From: Euphorbia lathyris | Taxonomy: Eukaryota; Streptophyta; Magnoliopsida; Malpighiales; Euphorbiaceae | Assembly (NCBI RefSeq): GCF_963576675.1 | Contig: NC_088910.1 | Location: forward strand, 105,552,807 to 105,616,806 | Direction: 5' to 3' | DNA: 64,000 nt | Shown here: positions 56,312 to 64,000 of the stretch, in pieces | Position numbering within the stretch: the first letter of the stretch is position 1 | Layout: the number at the start of each line of letters is the position of its first letter | Made by a program: the position numbers and the translations under genes | The notes under the pieces: model-generated | The model's input: only the letters and a program-made list of their open reading frames with translations | The model's database searches: none | What the model was told of the DNA's origin: nothing

Positions 56312-59300
56312 TTACAGAATTCCATGTACGTAGTTCTCTTTGAGAGTCTGCAATGCTTTTCTAATTGAATCCTCATCTTGGCTCGAATATTTTAAGCATA
56401 TTAGACGTTGTGCAACATGATAGATCATCCGCAGTTCATGATGTTGCTGGCAATTAACCTCCATTTGCTTTATCTCCTGATGAAATTAAAACTTATTAAT
56501 CATAAAAGGCATATGGAGGCAAGAAAGCATAGCATCTGTTTTTGCGGGAATTTGGAAGGATATAAACTTGCGAAGCTTATCTGTGTGTATTTGTATAATA
56601 ATCCTTGATTTATAGAAGATATTGAACATAACCATGAATAGAATAGATAAAATACGATCATAGCCCTGAACTATGACTTATAATATTATGGTCTTTACAT
56701 TAAATTATGGTTAAATACCTATTTTCAAATCGGCATTTCATTAATTTTTTAATATTAAGTTTATGGACTTCACGACATGAAATTTAAGAGACATAAATGT
56801 TAGTATTTTACCCAAGCATGAATTATGAACTTTGTTTAACACTAAACTTGAATCTATGAACTGCAAGATAGAAATCACCTTTTCCTTAATCCTTGACGTA
56901 ATGTCTCTTGCTGTTTCAATTACTGAGCGTGGTAAGCCTGCCACTTCTGCCAATAGAAGGCCATAATGCGGTACATGTCTTGGTCCGTCTTTGAGTTGAA
57001 ACTATGTGAATCGAAATAGTGTCAACGTAAAACACCAACCAAATTCTAAATTTAGAGGCAAAACATGATTATAAATAGTACCTTGAAATCTAAACGGTTG
57101 TTTATAACTGCAACATCTAAGTGAAGAAGCTTAACATTTGGATAGATTGTGGCTAGCTCTGACAGGTTCTCCATATGTGTAGCAAATATGGTATACCTGA
57201 AGAAGACTTAAAAAGTGAGCAAGTTCCTGAAGAGAGAAACTTTTAATCCTATAAACAAACAAAACTTCTCACCAGGAACAACTTTAAACAACAAATTTGA
57301 GCAAAAAGGGACGCTAAAGGCAACTTCAACATCAGGGAAGGGAAGTAATTGTTGAATTTTGTGCGGATGAATAATCAAGCTAACTTCTAAGATATATCGT
57401 GTTGCATGCATGTTTTGTCAGTTATTAATTATGATGTGCAACATAGATCAATAGCAAGTCACAACGAATCAGCTATTAAGAAACATTTGGACAATAACCT
57501 GAAAATTGCATCAGCTGTCACTGAAGTTTGCGTTCATTAAACTTTCAATTTCATTTCAATAAAATCATTAAACTTTCAATTTCATTTCAATAAAGTCATT
57601 CAGGCCAATTTGTATACGAGAAATCAATGGCATGTTGACATGGTACAAAAGAGAGTTGACTACACGCCAACTAAGCACCACGTTGGACAAGAGTGATTTT
57701 TAAAATATTGTGGCTTAGAATATGCCACGTGGCACACATGTGGCTGCCACATCATCCATGACATTTAGTTAGTGTCATGGAACTCATTGAACTAAAAGTT
57801 TAAGTTGATAGTTAAAGCCCAAGATTAGCTTTTATTATTATCTCTAACACCTTTCATGTGAATGCCTCCTTTACTTGAAGCGTGTACAACACAGACTCAT
57901 CTTAACATGTGTTGAAATTCCATCAAATTCTCGACCACTTAGCCTAATAGAATGTGATACCATATAGTCAACTGTGTTCCGTGTCACACTAACATTACAT
58001 TTAGTTTTGTACACAAATTGATCAAAATGATTTTATTGAAATTAAATGTGATTTTACTGAAAGAAAATGAAATTCAGGTGAAATAAATCCCGAACTTCAA
58101 TTACTGTCAGTGCATTTTACCCTAAATAGTCAAGATAAATGGTAAACGTGCAAAGTTATTACGCTTTAAGTGATGCTAAATGCTCGCAGCAGCTCCAGGC
58201 AATTGCAAATCCATCAGAAGAAGAAGTGGCTCTCCCGAGCTCATCCATAATTATCAGACTTCTGTCAACAGAGAAAATGATGCTTTTGATTTTAACATTT
58301 ATGTTTCAAATCTCTTGGAAGTAAGAGCACATGATATATCACCTTTCAGAGACATTTTGCATGATGAAAGCCGTCTCTTTCATCTCTGTCATAAACTGTA
58401 GCAAGCACGCAAAGTAAAAGTATGATGTCTTTACTTACTATCAAAACCATAGTGCAATTGTAGAACGCATTTTCAGCAATTAGTGAGGAGGTGTCATAGT
58501 TTCATACATGTTGATGGGATCTTTCTCCTTAGAAGTTAAGTATTTTCTTAAATTCACAGTAAAGAGAGACTACGACACTAATTTGAATAGTAACATTATA
58601 TAACGGTTCTTGTATTAGCTTGAGGAGCATTATGTGATTGTGGAACCACTGAATAGTTCCAGGACTTGAGTCTAGCAATTGTACCGTGCTAGAGTTCGAT
58701 TCCAGATTATCCACTGAACCCATCCTCGTAAATATACGGTCAACTACCCTTATAGTTGAAAAGCGAGCAGGAACATAGCAACCAATCTGAGCCAGAATAA
58801 CAATAAGACAAACTTGTTGAAGATATGTGCTCTTTCCACTCCTGCAGAAAATCATACTATGTTGTAACATTTTTGTGTGTTTTTTAATTGGAGTCCGATT
58901 CAATGTATAGAGGGTATTCCTTTGCGGGAAATTTAATTTTTTTTAAAATACTATAGAAAATGACAAGGATATCGTCTTAACTATGAAAGCAAATGCAAGA
59001 GTCACTAACACTAGTGAAGCCCCTTACCACCAAACTTGGCACGAAGAAACAAGACTACTATCAAGAAGCAAGTACACGCCCCCATGGTTGAAAAAATGAA
59101 GATACCAGGTCAAATTGTGTTAAGGTTTTTTTTATTGACCAGAAGGAAGCTGGCATATGTGAGATGGGAAAGGGGCTATTCCTGTCGTATGCTAAGGTGA
59201 AATAGACATCCCAATGAACAAAAAAGAAAAGGCTGAATTTACAATTCCATGGGCACTTTTTCCTGCTCAAGTTCACATATTATCATGTTGTCTCGTCCAA

Positions 59301-62300
59301 AGCCATCACAAATATTTATGATATTCTAGTGATCTTTGTAAAGAATAGATGTACCAGAACTATCCCCATTGTTTTCCTGTTTCACACCAGAAATTAACAA
59401 TCTGACAGCCACACAAAATGAATAAGGAATCATTTGGAGTATAGAGAACCCAAGGCATTTTTAGAAATATAATATAATAGCAAGTGACACAGAAAAAAAG
59501 AAAAAAGGAAAAAGAACTACAAGGATTCAGAATCAAACTTACGTCCATGTTCTTTGGAAAACCATCGCATATATGTTCAGAAGAAATGATAAAATGCATA
59601 AAGTTTCCATGGCCATTTCAGCAGCAGTTTTAATGAGAGCATTACTCACATGTTGGGACCCATGATAATGACCATGTTTGATGCCTCTGAAACAAACAGA
59701 TTGTTGGGCTGCAAAAAGGGCTGTTAAGTTACTTTCCAAGGACACTATTGCAATAAACTCGGGACAATAACATGTTATTTCTACATAAGAATAAACATGC
59801 ATAAGCAACTACACAACCCAAACAAAAAATCACTTACGATGAAGTCAGTATGTATGCTTTCAAGAATAGGGTGTCTTCCAGCATCAATTGCCAGTGGACC
59901 AGCGTCTATGAGTAGCAAATTAGAATACAAGCCCAATCATAGTCAGCAGACTTTCCACAGAACATGAAAATTGCTTACTTGTGAATTCTGGCCTAGTATA
60001 TCGGTCAACAAGCTTCGTTGATATCATATGAGCGAATGAATTAACAATCATATCTAGAAGGCATAGAACCTCTGCAAGCAGAGTAAGTGCAGATACATCC
60101 TGCCTTATAGCATCTAACAAAGCTGCGAATAAAACAGTATCATGCATAATGAGTTCAGAAAGGAAAAAAAGGAGGTAATGCTACAAAACTTGTGTCATCA
60201 ATTTCCCCATTCTTCTAGGCTCTAGCCAAAAAGAAGGCAAAAAATGCATATATAATGGGTAGCTTGGTTTAAATAGTATTAGGCTGACAGATTATGCATG
60301 TTCACGGTGATTACCATGATACTTATACGAGATAAACTAAAACTATCTATTTTGAAGTATTTAGTGACTTCCGACCAACTCCTATTACAAAATCATATGC
60401 AGCAAAATGAGTTCATTTTCATAATTTTCTCTATGATGCCTTCAAGATCGACACTGTATTTCATTCTTACAGTATATTTTGCATTTTTCCCAAATCAGTA
60501 ATCAAGAATGGGATGAGTGTTCGTTCAACTATTTCAGGCTGGATAAAAGTGAGATTCATTTTGTCAAAGACAAAAGTAAGATGGATTTCCCATTTTAAGT
60601 TTTGATTTTAACAGAAATCTATAATATAACAGGCTTAAAATTTTGTAGTTCAATGACAACAATTCACAAATGATGAAGTCAAATTAATTTAAAAAAAGCT
60701 CCTGGAATGCAAAATTGATAAACCCTGCCAATAGTTACAAAGTCTACTTCCACTACCAGTAGTAAAGGTAAAAAGTGTCCTTTATTTATGATCAAATGTC
60801 CAGCAAGGTACAGTACCAGAATTTTTTCCTGTCACTTAATCTAACCTAGAATTTTTTTCCTATCTTTATAAGAGTTCTTCATGAAGTCAGCTGTGTTAAA
60901 ATAAAGGAAAACAAAATAAAAAAGATCTAAGGATGTATATGGCTTATTCAACTAAAAACTGAAAGAATAAGCAAACATTGAAGCACATAACACCAAGATG
61001 TATAATAACTATAAATGAATATTTTACAACCTTGCAGGCAAACTTCCGTTCTTATATAGCACTCTTCAGCTGCAGACTTATTTCTAACATTTAGCTGCAC
61101 ATTAATGAAGAAACAAAAGAAATGAATGAAAGCTTCTCTGAGACCAAACCAAATTAATTGAATATGCAACTATTACCAAAGGGACTCTCATTTTATCAGA
61201 AAGACAACCTCATGATGGAAACAGGGGTCTCACAGTTATGCAATTGCATGATTGTAATATAAGTTGACGTAACCATGTATTCTTTTGGCATTGCTAATCG
61301 GAAGGTTCAAGCTATACAGCACGAGTATTCATCAATAAAAGACAATGTTTCTGAAGTTATAATCTGGATTGCTATTGGAAAAATGTCTTGAATTATCATT
61401 TGACTCAGAAACTTAGAATATATCCCCTTGTTGTATCTTTCACCCATACGTCTCTCCCAATCTTACCTCAGTTGCATCCCAAACTAATCTCAATGTAATT
61501 GCAACACCAGACTAAATGGTTTCTCATTCAAGCTTTTTAACAGAATTGTGTTATACATTTACTCAGAGAATAACAAATAGTCAGATACAAATGAAACTAA
61601 CCTAGCAGGCTTCAACCATCAATAGGCCAGTCAAGGAGCAGATTGTGATCTAAGTTCATTCCCTCAATAGAAAGAGGCATTACACACACAGCCCCAATTT
61701 GATAAGCAGTAATGCTAAAATGGTATGACATGGATATTAAAAGACCACTGTCATTGTTGTTTATATATTCAAATCAACAAGGGAAGATACTCACCGAAGC
61801 AAGTTCTAAAGTGGAGCAATGTACGTTGTTTCCATGTTTCACGGCCTGTTTTATAGCCCAAAAAATTTATAACTTGTATGGAGATCATATTACAAATAAG
61901 GAGAGATGTTAGTCAAACTTGAATGAACTTGCTTGGGCGCTTTCTCTGTATGTCCTTCTGTGGAATGCTGAAGTAAAAGCCTTGTCTATTGTTAAATGGA
62001 AGTTTCAAATTTGGTAGCAGGAATTCTTCGCGGTACTTGTTTGCAAGATTATGTATAGCTGCAAAATTGAAAAGCAACAAGAATAACAAAATGAATACCA
62101 ATGTATGAAAAGAAAAACATTAAAAAAAAAGAAAAATAAACTATATGAACCTTCACTCGTGTCACAAAATGTTCTCCGAGCTATATCCAGAAGTCCATCA
62201 ATTCCAGCCTTGACAGCAAAACATTGCTGTGTACGAGCAACGAAAGGAACCCGTGCATGAAGCACATCTTCATCTATTACTTCCCCTATTCTGATTTTTT

Positions 62301-64000
62301 TTAATATGTTTTCAAGGAAGAAAAAAAAAAGCTTTTAAGAAAATTAGTTTATAGTCAAAATTTTAATCAATTTTCTGTGCAGATGCAATATATAGGATGT
62401 CATATCATGAGAGTGATTTCACAGCACATAATAACAACAATAATAACCCATAGCAATTATTCTGAAGTTTTAGATAGCTGAATGCGCCAAACTAGAGTAA
62501 GCCTACAATATTCAAATTACACATGGGCAAAAAAATGCTTCCCCTGTTTAGTCCATCTTCTGGCTAAAAAACTTGGCTAACTATGATCAGAGGCATAGAA
62601 CTATACATTAATACTTCAAGGTCATTTTTATCCATTTCATATTTCTCCAGACACAGAATTTACAATTCAGCAGGTAGGATTGAGATACCTCTGTCTGATA
62701 GAAGTATATTTCTTATTATCACATATAGTCTTGTAAACATTTGCAAGAAGAAAACTTTTTGCATCTTTGAGCACCTGATACGTTCAAAAGCATTGTTACT
62801 TCATAATGTAGTTGAGGTTTGGGAAAACCATATGGTGCAAGCTAAAGATAACAAATTCACCTTCAAGAGCAAAGGCAAGGCATCTAAAGCAGTTTTAAGC
62901 AGAATAATACTTGATATTACCACCTGACTCTTTTTAGCATTATCAGCACCCAAGACGCCATCTGTAACTTTCTTTGGCTTAAAGCAGAAGTGGCACAATA
63001 CTCTATCTGATATAAGTGAATAAGAAATGTTACTGTTAAACATCATATCGAACAGATTTTAACTTTTATTTCTCGTTTACATTTTTGCTTACCAGTCTCT
63101 TTTGGAAACTTACGCAAAACCTGAGTAAGTCCAAAGAACAACTGTTCATTGCTCATCAGTTCATCCTGAAATCAAAATACACTATGGATGAGACTAGCAG
63201 TTGCTGAAGTTGTTCTTGATGAAGCTCAACAAACTCCAGCACAAGTATATTGAAATGGCAAGCAGGAGATGATCAGATATTTTAAATGCCATGCATGAGA
63301 TGATCAAATATAAAAGTTGCCGGCACAGACTTTTTACATGTCCTATATGGAAATGTTTAGGATCAAATAGTACAACCAAATAAAGAACTTCAATCTAAAT
63401 CATTAGCTTAATGTCACAAAACATTTATGACCTGACTATAAGTGCCAACTTTTCCCTAATCTTGATGATGCAACTAAGCAAAACCTATCCAATATTCTGA
63501 TCTTGCAATAGGTTAAAGGCCAGTTTTCTAATTAAGTAGTTTTATGGACAACCTAAACTACAGTAATAAGTTGGTTCCACCCCTCACTTCTTTTTTCTCC
63601 TTCGGTAATAAATAGATTTTTTATGTGCCGAATTGAGGTTACTGATTTAATGAAACCCAAACAAATTCACATATGTTCTAAACTTAATCTTTGGAGACAA
63701 GTAATATGAAACCTTTATCCGTGGTTTCCTATTCCAAGAAGCATGCTATAAATGTGTATAACAGATAGTATGTACAGCCACTTGTGAAGAAAACTATAAT
63801 GTATTTGAAGAAAAGGCATCCTGTTAAAAGAAAAAAAATTCTGCCATAGCTCTAGAAATCTGAGACAACCAACATAAACACTAACCAGGCAATCTAGTCG
63901 AGTATTGATAGTTTCTATGTCTTTTAGAGGCTGCAACAGATTGGCCCGTAGAAGTCTAGTCCTGGAGAAAAATTCCAATTCAAAATCACTTTCCAGACTT
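56312..64000 (-). CDS. MSH4: MutS homologue MSH4, C-terminal 585 residues (5' end outside window)
   Basis: Seventeen exons: 63886-63961, 63093-63165, 62861-63006, 62689-62774, 62151-62290, 61919-62058, 61795-61845, 61031-61094, 59979-60122, 59838-59905, 59650-59708, 58685-58841, 58343-58395, 58163-58261, 57082-57196, 56879-57001, 56312-56476. All have GT-AG ends and compatible phases, with no internal stop. Lever/clamp sequence ([31 protein letters not shown]) leads to the ATPase: Walker A GPNMSGKST, split across exons 59650-59708 and 58685-58841 within the Met codon; [20 protein letters not shown]; and Walker [17 protein letters not shown]. It ends in a helix-turn-helix region. The [13 protein letters not shown] motif and absence of an N-terminal mismatch domain in this part favour MSH4 over MSH2/MSH5. 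With MSH5 it stabilises meiotic crossover intermediates in the nucleus. About 200 N-terminal residues lie beyond 64000, judged from the ~790-residue Arabidopsis protein. Confidence 0.96.
57498..58123. mobile_element. Decayed MITE in an MSH4 intron
   Basis: Diverged inverted arms ('caatttcatttcaataaaatc' left, complementary 'gattttattgaaattaaatg' right) bound about 626 bp in the intron 57197-58162. A 31-bp direct repeat ('attaaactttcaatttcatt...') lies in the left arm. No clear TSD. Confidence 0.5.

Overview
This window is nuclear DNA of a flowering plant, most likely a eudicot. The evidence is AT-rich DNA, GT-AG introns, telo-box and GGCCCA promoter motifs, plant-type genes, and heavy loading with SIRE-like Copia, long-LTR Ty3/gypsy-like, L1-type LINE, Au-like SINE, CACTA, hAT and Mutator-like elements. 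I cannot name the species. No bacterial genes, CRISPR arrays or rRNA/tRNA genes were seen.

Four host genes are well supported. (1) 30032-37216 (+): a 15-exon gene for an 887-residue DWNN / zinc-knuckle / RING protein of the RBBP6/Mpe1 family, resembling plant PQT3. (2) 50620-51387 (-): the intronless plastid-targeted small subunit of 3-isopropylmalate dehydratase. (3) 51768-53645 (+): four-exon ribosomal protein eL15 (RPL15), sharing a 380-bp divergent promoter with gene 2. (4) 56312-64000 (-): the last 17 exons (585 residues) of the meiotic MutS homologue MSH4, running off the right edge.

The rest is a record of repeat insertion. 1-4292 looks like the 3' end and a ~3.3-kb LTR of a Ty3/gypsy-like element inserted into a minus-strand Copia element (4293-10389), which itself carries a hAT MITE. 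10522-12709 is a Mutator-like element with a second, Pack-MULE-like element nested in it; the inner one carries pieces of a RopGEF gene and of a GIR-like zinc-motif gene. 12802-24068 is a truncated LINE containing a non-autonomous LTR element, which contains another LTR-type repeat and a 5.8-kb CACTA element. The CACTA element carries fragments of a bacterial-type ribosomal protein uL4 gene and other gene pieces, plus a MITE. 24-30 kb is a MITE-rich spacer. 37.6-48.7 kb holds tandem duplications, two opposed LINE copies, a decayed Copia fragment with a hAT MITE and a SINE, and a three-layer MITE nest. Further MULE-type elements lie at 54.1-56.2 kb and in an MSH4 intron.

The most unusual signals are the Pack-MULE with an inverted RopGEF exon, the CACTA element with captured gene fragments, six pairs of 13-bp GC-rich palindromes at ~21-bp spacing upstream of a TATA box in the left LTR, and a ~49-bp-arm hairpin built from TTCGCGAA motifs at 54.8 kb. 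Exon boundaries and repeat ends were read by eye from splice sites, reading phase and target-site duplications (TSDs); no database search was run.
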